In this document: positions 6,634-13,782 of the stretch, in pieces
How the letters are laid out: each line of letters starts with the position of its first letter
How positions within the stretch are numbered: the stretch's first letter is position 1
Translations under genes and position numbers: made by a program
Assembly (NCBI GenBank): GCA_946886375.1
Contig: CAMPIL010000052.1
Location: forward strand, 1-13,982
DNA length: 13,982 bases
Direction of reading: 5' to 3'
From: an uncultured Phycisphaerales bacterium
Lineage (GTDB): Bacteria; Planctomycetota; Phycisphaerae; Phycisphaerales; SM1A02
Notes under the pieces: model-generated
Database searches by the model: none
Told to the model about the DNA's origin: nothing
The model's input: the letters and a program-made list of their open reading frames with translations, nothing else

Positions 6634-6640
6634 TCTTTAT

Positions 6641-6658
6641 TTCCGCAGCCCGGCGGAA
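6641..6658 (+). other. Hairpin directly after rpsO
   Basis: TTCCGC and GCGGAA form a perfect 6-bp stem with the six-base loop AGCCCG, seven bases past the rpsO stop. No T-run follows, so most transcripts probably continue. It may protect or process the rpsO 3' end. Confidence 0.4.
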
Positions 6659-6703
6659 CACAGGCGGCAGTGGGCAGGTGACAGAAGTGATGGACGACAG
6701 GCG

Positions 6704-6760
6704 AATGACGATTTCACATACCGGCGAGCAGCGTCTCGCCGCGCGTGTGAAATCGTGATT
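6704..6760 (+). promoter_or_regulatory. Long hairpin in the rpsO-pnp spacer
   Basis: ACGATTTCACA (6708-6718) pairs perfectly with TGTGAAATCGT (6746-6756). Beyond a G-G mismatch, AAT (6704-6706) pairs with ATT (6758-6760). An inner stem CGGCGAG (6722-6728) with CTCGCCG (6735-6741) closes a six-base loop, separated from the outer stem by a small internal loop. In E. coli a long hairpin in the same spacer is cut by RNase III and then used by PNPase to repress its own mRNA; this structure is in the right place for that, by analogy only. The weak T-rich stretch after it (GATTTGTTT) means partial termination after rpsO is also possible. Confidence 0.6.
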
Positions 6761-6828
6761 TGTTTAATCGTCCTTGCGCGCTGTTTCCTGCCTTCTGCCT
6801 CTTGGGTGTTCCCAGGCTGCATTCACAG

Positions 6829-6852
6829 CCCGGCGCCGAATCTCGGCGCGGG
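6829..6852 (+). promoter_or_regulatory. GC-rich hairpin immediately upstream of the pnp ribosome binding site
   Basis: GCGCCGA (6833-6839) pairs with TCGGCGC (6843-6849) around ATC. CCC (6829-6831) and GGG (6850-6852) extend the stem past one bulged G. It ends about 12 bases before the Shine-Dalgarno GAAGG (6865-6869) of pnp, so it may affect ribosome loading or mRNA stability. Confidence 0.45.
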
Positions 6853-6877
6853 AAAACTCTAGAAGAAGGTAGTTGTC

Positions 6878-9169
6878 ATGTCACAATTCGTCAGTGTTGA
6901 ACGTGAAATCGGAGGACGTCTGCTCCGGTTTGAAACAGGCAAGATTGCGCGGCTGGCCTCCGCATCAGTCACAATCTATTACGCAGATTCCGCTGTCCTC
7001 ACCGCCATGGTGAGGGCCGATCCGCGGCCGGGGCTGGATTTCTTTCCGCTCCAGTGCGATTACCGTGAGCGCATGGGCGCAGGCGGCAAGTTCCCCGGCG
7101 GCTTCCGCAAGCGCGAAGGCGCGCCCAACGAAAAAGAAACCCTCACCATGCGCATGATGGATCGACCGATCCGTCCGCTGTTTCCCGATGGGTTCATCGA
7201 TGAAATCCAGATCCAGGCGTTTCCGCTGAGCCACGACGGCCAGAACGACACCGACATCTGGGCCTGCACCGGCGCTTCCGCGGCGCTCATGCTCAGCGAC
7301 GCCCCGTTCCAGGGACCCGTCGCCACCGTGCGCGTCGGGCGAATCATCACCGATGATGGCGAAAAGTTCGTGCTCAATCCCACCACAGCCCAGATGGAGT
7401 TCTCCGATCTGGACATGGTCGTCTCCGGTCACGCCGACGGCGTCAACATGATTGAAGTCGGCGCAGCGGAAGTGCCTGACGAGGACGTGCTGGCAGCGAT
7501 GCAGTTCGCCTACGAGGAAGGCATCAAGCCGATCCTCGAAATGCAGCATGAACTGGCGCAGAAGGCCGGCGCTCCCGCCAAGCGGTTCGAGCCGCGCGGC
7601 ATTCCTTCCGACGAAATCATGCAACTGGTCCGCAGCCTGGTGGAAGACAAACTCACCGAACTGCGCAAGATCAAGAGCAAGACCGAGCGCGGCGATGCCA
7701 TCAGTGAACTGAAGAAGCAGATGCTGGACCAGCATTTCGCCATTCCCGAAGGCGTGCCGTATTCTGAGTATCTCAAGGCCGCCCAGCGACGCACCGAAGC
7801 CGGCGAGGCATTTCGGCGGATTGAAAAGAAAATCACCCACACGCTCGTGGCGAAGTACGGCATTCGCGCCGACGGCCGCGGGCTGGAGGAAATTCGACCC
7901 ATCACGATCGAAGTCGGGCTGTTCGCCCGCACGCACGGCTCATCGCTGTTCCAGCGAGGCGAGACCCAGGCCGTCTGCACGACCACACTGGGCACTTCGC
8001 GGAACGAACAGATCATTGACGGCCTGTTGCCTGAATACTCCAAGAAGTTCTACCTGCACTACAACTTCCCGCCGTTCAGCGTTGGAGAGGCCGGCCGCAT
8101 CACCGGTCCGGGCCGGCGCGAGATCGGTCACGGCGCACTCGCCGAGCGTTCGCTGCTGGCGATCCTGCCCGATGTTGAGGATTTCCCCTACACCATCCGC
8201 ATCGTCAGCGACATCACTGAATCCAACGGGTCATCGTCGATGGCCAGCGTGTGCGGCGGGTGCATGGCGATGATGGACGCGGGCGTGCCCATCAAGGCCA
8301 CCACCGCGGGTATTTCCGTCGGCCGATTCACTGGGCCTGACGGAAAGGTCACGCACGTTCTGGACATCATCGGCGAAGAAGACTTCTTCGGCGAAATGGA
8401 TTTCAAGATCTCCGGCACGCGCGACGGCATCACCGGCATTCAGTTGGATCTGAAAGCACGCGGCCTGTGGTTCGAGGAAATCGGACGGATCTTCCAACTC
8501 GCGCGCAATGGACGTCTCCAGATCATTGAGAAGATGGAAAGCGTCCTGCCCGCGCCGCGGTCGGACATCTCCATCCACGCTCCGCGCATCATCACTGTCA
8601 TGATCGATCCGGAGAAGATCGGCAAACTGATCGGTCCCGGCGGCAAGACCATCCGCTCCATCCAGGAGCGCACCGGCGCGACCATCGACGTCGAGAACGA
8701 CGGCACGGTGCTCATCGCCTCGGTCGATGGCGAAGCAGGTCTTCGCGCCAAGGCCGAGGTCGAAGCCCTGGGCGCGGAGATCAAGGTCGGCAACATCTAC
8801 GAAGGCAAGGTCGTCTCCACCAAGGACTTCGGCGCGTTCGTGGAAATCGCCCCGGGAACCGACGGCATGGTCCACATCTCCGAACTCGCGCACGGCTACG
8901 TCAAGACCGTGGCCGATGTGGTCAAGATCGGCGACGTGGTCAAGGTGAAGGTCATCAACGTCGATGAAAACGGCCGCATCAAGTTGAGCCGCAAGGCTCT
9001 GCTCGCGCCGCCCGAAGGCGGCGAGGGTCAGGGCGCTGAACCGGTGGGCGCCACCGGCGGCGATGGCCACGGCGGCGGAGGTCGCGGTCAGGGCGGTGGA
9101 CGCGATCGCGGCCACGGCGGTGGTGGAGGTCGCGGCGGCCGAGATCGAGATCGCGGCGGACGCGGGTAA
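6878..9169 (+). CDS. pnp: Polyribonucleotide nucleotidyltransferase (PNPase) with a Gly/Arg-rich tail
   Basis: A 763-residue 3'-to-5' exoribonuclease that degrades RNA with phosphate, or adds tails in reverse, as a trimeric ring, often with RNase E. The start ATG 6878 has GAAGG eight bases before it. Domains: first RNase PH core (about 10-145), helical domain (about 240-325), second RNase PH core (about 330-560), KH domain (about 569-630, [20 protein letters not shown]) and S1 domain (about 637-708, [17 protein letters not shown]). Active-site residues are kept: [11 protein letters not shown] (451-461), and Asp502, Asp508 and Lys510 in [11 protein letters not shown], matching E. coli Asp486, Asp492 and Lys494. 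After the S1 domain, residues 711-763 form a Gly/Arg/Asp/His-rich tail with RGQGG, RDRG and GRGG units, an RGG-like disordered segment absent from E. coli PNPase. A strong terminator follows. Confidence 0.97.
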   Translation: MSQFVSVEREIGGRLLRFETGKIARLASASVTIYYADSAVLTAMVRADPRPGLDFFPLQCDYRERMGAGGKFPGGFRKREGAPNEKETLTMRMMDRPIRPLFPDGFIDEIQIQAFPLSHDGQNDTDIWACTGASAALMLSDAPFQGPVATVRVGRIITDDGEKFVLNPTTAQMEFSDLDMVVSGHADGVNMIEVGAAEVPDEDVLAAMQFAYEEGIKPILEMQHELAQKAGAPAKRFEPRGIPSDEIMQLVRSLVEDKLTELRKIKSKTERGDAISELKKQMLDQHFAIPEGVPYSEYLKAAQRRTEAGEAFRRIEKKITHTLVAKYGIRADGRGLEEIRPITIEVGLFARTHGSSLFQRGETQAVCTTTLGTSRNEQIIDGLLPEYSKKFYLHYNFPPFSVGEAGRITGPGRREIGHGALAERSLLAILPDVEDFPYTIRIVSDITESNGSSSMASVCGGCMAMMDAGVPIKATTAGISVGRFTGPDGKVTHVLDIIGEEDFFGEMDFKISGTRDGITGIQLDLKARGLWFEEIGRIFQLARNGRLQIIEKMESVLPAPRSDISIHAPRIITVMIDPEKIGKLIGPGGKTIRSIQERTGATIDVENDGTVLIASVDGEAGLRAKAEVEALGAEIKVGNIYEGKVVSTKDFGAFVEIAPGTDGMVHISELAHGYVKTVADVVKIGDVVKVKVINVDENGRIKLSRKALLAPPEGGEGQGAEPVGATGGDGHGGGGRGQGGGRDRGHGGGGGRGGRDRDRGGRG

Positions 9170-9192
9170 ATCATCCGCTCATTGCAGCACAC

Positions 9193-9227
9193 AGCCGAGG
9201 CACAAACGTGCCTCGGCTTTTTCTTTT
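9193..9227 (+). terminator. Strong intrinsic terminator of pnp
   Basis: AGCCGAGGCAC (9193-9203) pairs perfectly with GTGCCTCGGCT (9208-9218) around the loop AAAC, followed by TTTTCTTTT. It lies 23 bases after the pnp stop. The reverse strand lacks a T-run, so it stops only plus-strand transcription before the convergent membrane-protein gene. Confidence 0.95.
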
Positions 9228-9250
9228 GGCGAGAGCGTCTGTTCGTCTGA

Positions 9251-10630
9251 TTATTCGGAGCCCTCGGCCTCGCCCCGCCATTCGATGCGCGGCCGGTGCC
9301 CATCGAACGGCAAAATCCAGTCCGCAGGGGTGCGATAGCGGGGAATCGCCGCAAGGTCCACTTCGGGATCGATGTATGGCTGCGGCTCGCGGCCGTTCAT
9401 CGAGACTCGCGTCAAAGCGTGCACGGCCACGCGCTGGTGGCCCTGCTCCTTGGCGCGTGCGGCGAGAAAATGCGCAAACTGCAGGATCATGTCGGGATGC
9501 GTTGCGAGTTTGAAACACTGCCTGGGCGTGAGATGCCGTTCAGGATCGACCATCCACTGCCGGCCGGTGTCCAGGTTGGTCAAGGCGAAGCGCGTCTCGC
9601 CGCGCTTGACCAACAGCATCATGTGCCAGGCGAAGCGGTGGCCTTCCTCGGTCCAGTGCACATTGCCCGGGATGGCATAGTGCCGCAGTGGGATCGCGAT
9701 CTGGGCAATCGCCCACAGGGCGAGCAACGCCAGGGTCACTTTCGCGCGGCACGGCGCAATCGGCCCCGCCGCATCGGGCGCCGCACGCCACTTGATCGGG
9801 CAGATTCGATTCAACAGGTTGCGGAACCAATCCGGCGGGAAGAACACGCCCGTCGCCGCGAGCATGAACCACGGAAAGATGCCGATGTGAAACAGCCGAT
9901 CGTTGGCCAGGTGAAACGCCAGAATCAGCATCACCGCCAGCCACCGGGTGCGCCGCCATAGCAGCAGCGGCACGATGAAGAGATCGAAAAACATCCCGCC
10001 CCAGCAGAACGCCTGCACCATCCATTCCTTGGTGAAGTACTGGCCGATCACGGGAAAATCGGTTGAGCGTGCCAGCCACATGCGCATGGGCCAGCCGTCG
10101 ATCCAGTCCTGATTCATCTTGGCGATGCCGCCAAAGACATACGGCATGCTTAACTGAAACGCAATCAGCGCGATGCACCAGCGCGGCACGGTGTCGCGCC
10201 GGCGACGTGGAACCATCAACGCGTCGAGTGAAAACGATCCGTTCGCCGGCACAACGATCATCAGGAACGAGATGAGGCTGATGAGATAAAAATGATTCAG
10301 GTAGTTGGTCTTGTCCAGCAGAAACAGATAGGTGAAGCCCACAAAAAGCAGTATCGCGCTGAGCCGGTAGAACAATCCAAGAAGAATAAACGCGGCCAAC
10401 ACGCCCATCGCCGCGACGTGCAAGTGCATGCCCTCGCCGGGCCAGGGCTTCACCCACGAAAATCCTTGGTACGTGAAGAGAAACTCCGGTTCGATCCAGT
10501 ACCGCCGAATGACATCGCGATTGAAGAAGCGGAACACCTCCCACAGCAGGATCGCGCCGAAGCAGATGCGAAACCACACCAGCGAGGAAATGTCCACCGG
10601 TTCAAAGAGAAATCGCTTGAGCCTTTGCAT
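9251..10630 (-). CDS. Vitamin K-dependent gamma-carboxylase homologue (VKGC/HTTM family), integral membrane
   Basis: A 459-residue membrane protein. ATG 10630 (MQRLKRFLFEPVDISSLVWF) was chosen because similarity starts here and a promoter lies about 73 bases upstream; the frame is open further upstream but that part is antisense to the kinase gene. Hydrophobic segments lie near 15-35, 70-105, 112-128, 150-170, 205-225, 228-262 and 297-315. VKGC features: YWIEPEFLFTYQGFSWVKPW (44-63); LLDKTNYLNHFYLISL (104-119), where Lys107 aligns with the proposed catalytic base Lys218 of human GGCX; YVFGGIAKMNQDWIDGWPM (164-182); and HWTEEGHRFAWHMML (325-339). The vertebrate enzyme carboxylates Glu residues using reduced vitamin K; bacterial homologues may do something else, and no substrate peptide is visible nearby. 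It converges on pnp and diverges from the kinase gene. Confidence 0.88.
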   Translation of the reverse strand: MQRLKRFLFEPVDISSLVWFRICFGAILLWEVFRFFNRDVIRRYWIEPEFLFTYQGFSWVKPWPGEGMHLHVAAMGVLAAFILLGLFYRLSAILLFVGFTYLFLLDKTNYLNHFYLISLISFLMIVVPANGSFSLDALMVPRRRRDTVPRWCIALIAFQLSMPYVFGGIAKMNQDWIDGWPMRMWLARSTDFPVIGQYFTKEWMVQAFCWGGMFFDLFIVPLLLWRRTRWLAVMLILAFHLANDRLFHIGIFPWFMLAATGVFFPPDWFRNLLNRICPIKWRAAPDAAGPIAPCRAKVTLALLALWAIAQIAIPLRHYAIPGNVHWTEEGHRFAWHMMLLVKRGETRFALTNLDTGRQWMVDPERHLTPRQCFKLATHPDMILQFAHFLAARAKEQGHQRVAVHALTRVSMNGREPQPYIDPEVDLAAIPRYRTPADWILPFDGHRPRIEWRGEAEGSE

Positions 10631-10680
10631 TACGTCCGCATTTCGAGGAAAATGACCGCGTGCGGGCCAACGGTGAGCGA

Positions 10681-10702
10681 GTTCGCACATTCTCAAGCGA
10701 AC
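10681..10702. repeat. Inverted repeat between the divergent VKGC and kinase genes
   Basis: GTTCGC and GCGAAC are perfect inverted arms separated by ten bases (ACATTCTCAA). The element sits at about the predicted start of the VKGC-family transcript (near 10703), where a repressor could act, or it could form a hairpin at the 5' end of that mRNA. Confidence 0.45.
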
Positions 10703-10709
10703 GGTTGCC

Positions 10710-10737
10710 ACTGTATGGCGGGGCGAAGCATTGTCAA
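10710..10737 (-). promoter_or_regulatory. Promoter of the VKGC-family gene
   Basis: On the minus strand a consensus TTGACA (10737-10732) is followed after 16 bp by TACAGT (10715-10710). Transcription would start near 10703, giving a leader of about 73 bases before ATG 10630. Confidence 0.6.
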
Positions 10738-10765
10738 ACGCAATCGCGGCGTGGAATTTCATGGC

Positions 10766-11638
10766 ATGGAATGGTTCTGGTGGATGTTGACAGGCGTGGG
10801 AATCGGCGTGACGTTCATGCTGCCGATCACGCTGTTGCTCCTGCGCCGCGGGGAGCAGCGGACGCGAACCGCCGACCGCCGGGCACGCGATGCGGAACGG
10901 CTTGCGGAATTGGGTTCGATGACCGGCGGGCTGGCCCACGAAATCAAGAATCCCCTGTCCACCATCGGCCTGAACGCGCAATTGCTCTCCGAGGCTATCG
11001 GCGAATCGGACCTGCCGCACGATCAGCGCGAGCGATTGCAAAGACGCATCGAAGCGCTGTCGCGCGAGGTGGAACGGCTTCGAGGCATTCTGACGGACTT
11101 TCTTCAGTTTGCCGGCCGCATCAGAATCGACCCCCAGCCGCGCGATCTCGTGCGCATCGTGGATGAACTGTGCGATTTCTACCTGCCGCAGACGCAGCAG
11201 GCCGGCGTGATGCTGCGCACGCAGTTGCCGCGCGAGGAACTCATGGTGAAAGTGGATGAGGGCTTGCTCAAACAGGCGATTCTGAACCTGATGCTCAACG
11301 CGACGCAGGCGATGACCGAATTGCGCGATCGATCCAAGCCAGGTGCGTCGCAGCACGCCGGTGAGTTGATCCTGCGCGTGGAGGCGGATTCCAATCAGGC
11401 TCGCATTCACGTGATCGACACCGGCCCTGGAATTGCCGCGAGCAAACTGGATGACATTTTCCGGCCGTACGTTTCACTTCGTTCCGGCGGCACCGGGCTG
11501 GGATTGCCCACGGCGAGGCGGATCGTGCAGGAACACGGCGGCGAACTGACGGTGCACAGTGAGGTGGGGCGGGGCAGCGATTTCACGGTGCACCTGCCGC
11601 GCGTGGAGGAGCAGGGGCGCGAACGCGCGGGGCGCTGA
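10766..11638 (+). CDS. Membrane-bound sensor histidine kinase without a separate input domain
   Basis: A 290-residue two-component kinase. ATG 10766 gives MEWFWWMLTGVGIGVTFMLP; an in-frame GTG at 10751 is an alternative, and neither has a clear Shine-Dalgarno. Residues 5-26 form one membrane segment, then a basic linker (RRGEQRTRTADRRARDAER) leads straight into a HisKA domain with the phospho-accepting His58 in GSMTGGLAHEIKNPLSTI. The HATPase_c domain shows the N box (NLMLNATQAM, Asn174/Asn178), G1 box DTGPGIAASKLDDIF (218-232) and G2 box GGTGLGLPTARRI (241-253). There is no PAS, HAMP or periplasmic domain, so the signal is probably read through the membrane segment or a partner. It resembles NtrB/ZraS-type kinases. 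It converges, with a 37-bp gap, on the ANTAR response regulator gene, its likely partner. Confidence 0.93.
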   Translation: MEWFWWMLTGVGIGVTFMLPITLLLLRRGEQRTRTADRRARDAERLAELGSMTGGLAHEIKNPLSTIGLNAQLLSEAIGESDLPHDQRERLQRRIEALSREVERLRGILTDFLQFAGRIRIDPQPRDLVRIVDELCDFYLPQTQQAGVMLRTQLPREELMVKVDEGLLKQAILNLMLNATQAMTELRDRSKPGASQHAGELILRVEADSNQARIHVIDTGPGIAASKLDDIFRPYVSLRSGGTGLGLPTARRIVQEHGGELTVHSEVGRGSDFTVHLPRVEEQGRERAGR

Positions 11639-11675
11639 AGCGATCGCGCCAAAGTGAATGGATGCCCAGCGCGGA

Positions 11676-12344
11676 TCAGCCGGCGAACAGGTTTTCGTTC
11701 TCAAGCACGCTGCGCGCTACATCGACAAGCGTGCGGCGGTTGTTGCGCGCCTGGCGCTGGAGCAGTTTCATCGCTTCGGGCTCTTCGATCCCCTTGCGCT
11801 TCACGATGATCCATTTCGCCTGCTCGATGATCTTGCGGTGCTCCAGCCGCTCCTTCAGCGTGACGATCTCGGCGTTCTGGTTCACGTAATCAAGGAATCG
11901 ACCCCAAGCCACGGAGATGCCTACGCGCATCTGATCGGGCGTGACCGGTTTCAACAAGTAGCCGAACACGCCCACGCGGTTGCCGCTGGTGACGTATTCC
12001 GGATCGGAGTACGCGGAAAAGATCATCACGGGAATGCCCATGCTGCGGAAGATGGTGTCGGCGGCGGTGAGGCCGTCTTTCTTCGGCATGCGAATGTCCA
12101 AAAGGGCCATGTCGGGTCGCGAGGTGCGGCAGAGTTCGATGGCCTCGTCGCCATCGGAAGCGGGCCCGACGACTTCGTAGCCCAGTTCGCGCAGATTCAC
12201 CGCGACGCCGCTGGCGACCAGATGCTCATCGTCAGCGACGAGAAGTTTCGAGGGATGCGCGGGCAATTTGCGCAGCAGCGCCGATTCAGCCTCGCTGGAG
12301 ATCATTTCATCTTGCCGAGGAGTTGTCGTCATCATCGTTGCCAT
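11676..12344 (-). CDS. Response regulator with ANTAR RNA-binding output domain
   Basis: A 222-residue two-component regulator of the AmiR/NasT type, expected to bind paired RNA hairpins and prevent transcription termination. ATG 12344 is preceded by GGAGAGGA. The receiver domain spans about 32-150: the acidic pair Asp38-Asp39 (LLVADDE), phospho-accepting Asp83 (LLDIRMPKKDG), Ser110 (MIFSAYSD) and Lys132 in YLLKPVTPDQM. A short coiled linker follows (about 153-167), then the ANTAR domain (about 163-216) with LEHRKIIEQAKWIIVKRKGI and a final helix TLVDVARSVLEN. About 30 extra, polar residues precede the receiver. No obvious ANTAR target hairpin pair was found in the window. The neighbouring convergent kinase is the likely phosphodonor, by position only. 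Confidence 0.93.
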   Translation of the reverse strand: MATMMTTTPRQDEMISSEAESALLRKLPAHPSKLLVADDEHLVASGVAVNLRELGYEVVGPASDGDEAIELCRTSRPDMALLDIRMPKKDGLTAADTIFRSMGIPVMIFSAYSDPEYVTSGNRVGVFGYLLKPVTPDQMRVGISVAWGRFLDYVNQNAEIVTLKERLEHRKIIEQAKWIIVKRKGIEEPEAMKLLQRQARNNRRTLVDVARSVLENENLFAG

Positions 12345-12554
12345 GAGTCCTCTCCGTGGCAGGCATCCGCGTTGACAATCGCTCGGAACGCCCCACTAGT
12401 GCACCTGCCCAATAGTGTAACCGCCAACCGGCAGCCTGTCGCGTTGAGGTCGCTTGGTGGGACTGACAAACGCCCTGAAAGCCTCAGATGACGCCGCTTT
12501 TGAGCGTCTTGGCAACCTAAGAAATCGAGGGCGGAGCCCACGCTTGAGTCCGGC
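12345..12554. other. 210-bp spacer upstream of the ANTAR regulator
   Basis: No plausible gene. It holds the promoter at 12414-12442, the regulator leader and the 3' flank of top6A. A weak 5-bp hairpin (GACGC 12490-12494 with GCGTC 12504-12508) lies near the middle, without a T-run. I saw no clear terminator for top6A. Confidence 0.6.
12414..12442 (-). promoter_or_regulatory. Probable promoter of the ANTAR regulator
   Basis: On the minus strand GCGACA (12442-12437) is followed after 17 bp by TACACT (12419-12414), the same -10 hexamer as the rpsO promoter. The transcript would start near 12407, giving a leader of about 63 bases. Confidence 0.4.
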
Positions 12555-13694
12555 TTAATCCAGCCAGTCCTTCTTCCGCAGCCGCGTTGGAACATATTCC
12601 TCCGTCACGTAGGAAATGTCCTTCGTGATCAGCGATTCAACTTCCATCTTGAAGCCGTTGCGCAGCATGTGGGCGATTTCTTTCTGCCAGAGTTTGTGGT
12701 CCTTGAACCACGGATACGCCGCAATTTCATTGGCCCGCTTCTTGTCATTGTCGCTGAGGTCGATCTTCACCGCATCCGAAAGATCGCACTCGTCATAGTC
12801 CTTGGCGCGAATGCCCAGGAACTTCGCCTCGGGAATCGCCAGTCGCGATGACTCAAACGCCAGCGAAATCGACCCCTGCTTGATGACGCTGTAGATGTAG
12901 TGTCCCCAGGGATCGCAATCAAGCAGGCAGATGATCGGCAGTTTCAATTCCTGATTGAAGCGTTGGAGCAGCCGCCGGCATCCGCGCGGCGGCTGTCCCG
13001 CGCCGTGCGTCAAAATGCAGTTGTGCGTCTCCCAGAATCGATCTTCGTTGAAGCGATTCCACACCGTGCCTTTTTCCACGTGCAGCACGAACTTCGCTTC
13101 GCACTTCTTGAATTGAATCACGTCGGGTTCGACGATCGACGGCAGCGAATACCCGCCGCTGCCCATGCGCCGGCAGTCGATTTCGTCGCCCTTGTCGACA
13201 AGGGTGATGTTGCCAACCATCGAGCCGCGGTTCTCGGCGAAGATGTGCAACTCTTCGCGTAATGAACTCAGCGCGACTTCCAGATCCTCCAGGATGGGAT
13301 CGGATTCCGACTGCTCGTCGAAGGTGTTTTCCTTCGTGCCTGCAACGGTGTGCTTGGCCTTGTAGAACACACCGCGGAGGCTTGACGTTTTCCGCGCGTT
13401 GATCAGGTCCTTGATCGTGCTGGCGTGCAGCATGGTCTGCATGAACTGCTTGGCCTGGTTGAGGTTGAACAGTTCGCGCGTCTGCGTGGCGTTGCCCATC
13501 TCAAGGATGCGCTTGCGCTTGTCCCACAGCGTGTTGGAGCGAGAGCGCGTGGGAATATCCACCGCGATGTCGCGGCCCTTGTAGGCCGACTTGGCCACGC
13601 CGTCGGCGAGTTCAACGATCTTGTTCAGCGTCACCTTGTCGGTCGCCGCGGCGGCCTTGGTCTGCTTGGAAGGAGCGGTTTTCTTCTTGGCCAT
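12555..13694 (-). CDS. top6A: DNA topoisomerase VI subunit A (Spo11/Top6A family)
   Basis: A 379-residue subunit that makes the transient double-strand break in type IIB topoisomerases (A2B2), relaxing and decatenating DNA. ATG 13694 begins MAKKKTAPSKQTKAAAATDK, a basic low-complexity lead of about 20 residues; GGAAAG lies 11 bases upstream. The winged-helix (CAP-like) part contains KTSSLRGVFYKAKHTV (102-117), with Tyr111 at the place of the catalytic tyrosine. GNITLVDKGDEIDCRRMGSG (161-180) is typical of the family. The Toprim part shows FVLHVEKGTVW (202-212) with Glu207 and LLDCDPWGHYIYS (257-269) with Asp259 and Asp261, the metal-binding acidic residues. Length is normal. Topoisomerase VI is mainly archaeal and plant but is known in scattered bacteria. 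A reading frame that is probably subunit B ends 88 bp upstream on the same strand. Confidence 0.92.
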   Translation of the reverse strand: MAKKKTAPSKQTKAAAATDKVTLNKIVELADGVAKSAYKGRDIAVDIPTRSRSNTLWDKRKRILEMGNATQTRELFNLNQAKQFMQTMLHASTIKDLINARKTSSLRGVFYKAKHTVAGTKENTFDEQSESDPILEDLEVALSSLREELHIFAENRGSMVGNITLVDKGDEIDCRRMGSGGYSLPSIVEPDVIQFKKCEAKFVLHVEKGTVWNRFNEDRFWETHNCILTHGAGQPPRGCRRLLQRFNQELKLPIICLLDCDPWGHYIYSVIKQGSISLAFESSRLAIPEAKFLGIRAKDYDECDLSDAVKIDLSDNDKKRANEIAAYPWFKDHKLWQKEIAHMLRNGFKMEVESLITKDISYVTEEYVPTRLRKKDWLD

Positions 13695-13738
13695 GGTTCA
13701 AAAACTTTCCAGTGCGCTTGAGAGTGCCATACGCGAAG

Positions 13739-13758
13739 CCACGCATTGCAGTGCGTGG
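13739..13758. repeat. Near-palindrome between the two top6 reading frames
   Basis: CCACGCA (13739-13745) and TGCGTGG (13752-13758) form a perfect 7-bp inverted repeat around six bases (TTGCAG). The full 20 bp is palindromic except for the mismatched pairs at the T13746/G13751 position. It could be an intercistronic RNA hairpin or an operator. No T-run follows on the minus strand. Confidence 0.45.
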
Positions 13759-13782
13759 GCGTTCACCAACGCGGCACAATTT

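Noticed and set aside
6641..6740. The two hexaloop hairpins after rpsO as a target pair for the ANTAR regulator
   Set aside because: Known ANTAR targets have hexaloops with A at position 1 and G at position 4. The loops here are AGCCCG and CAGCGT, and the stems are far apart and differently sized.
6637..6822. A 61-codon minus-strand frame in the rpsO-pnp spacer
   Set aside because: No ribosome binding site and no recognisable protein. The same bases form the spacer hairpins.
8231..9115. Long minus-strand open frame opposite pnp
   Set aside because: A shadow of pnp: the plus-strand translation carries the catalytic, KH and S1 motifs.
10292..10765. N-terminal extension of the histidine kinase frame
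   Set aside because: This part is antisense to the VKGC-family gene and shows no domain. Kinase features start at 10766.
9251..11410. A single 719-codon minus-strand reading frame covering both the VKGC-family gene and the kinase region
   Set aside because: The first 260 residues are antisense to the histidine kinase, whose plus-strand frame has all kinase motifs. Membrane-protein similarity begins only at 10630, with a promoter just upstream.
12372..12400. A plus-strand promoter beginning with consensus TTGACA at 12372
   Set aside because: No -10 hexamer lies at the right distance (ACTAGT at 17 bp), and no plus-strand gene follows.
12490..12508. A terminator for top6A
   Set aside because: Only a 5-bp stem with a nine-base loop and no T-run on the minus strand.
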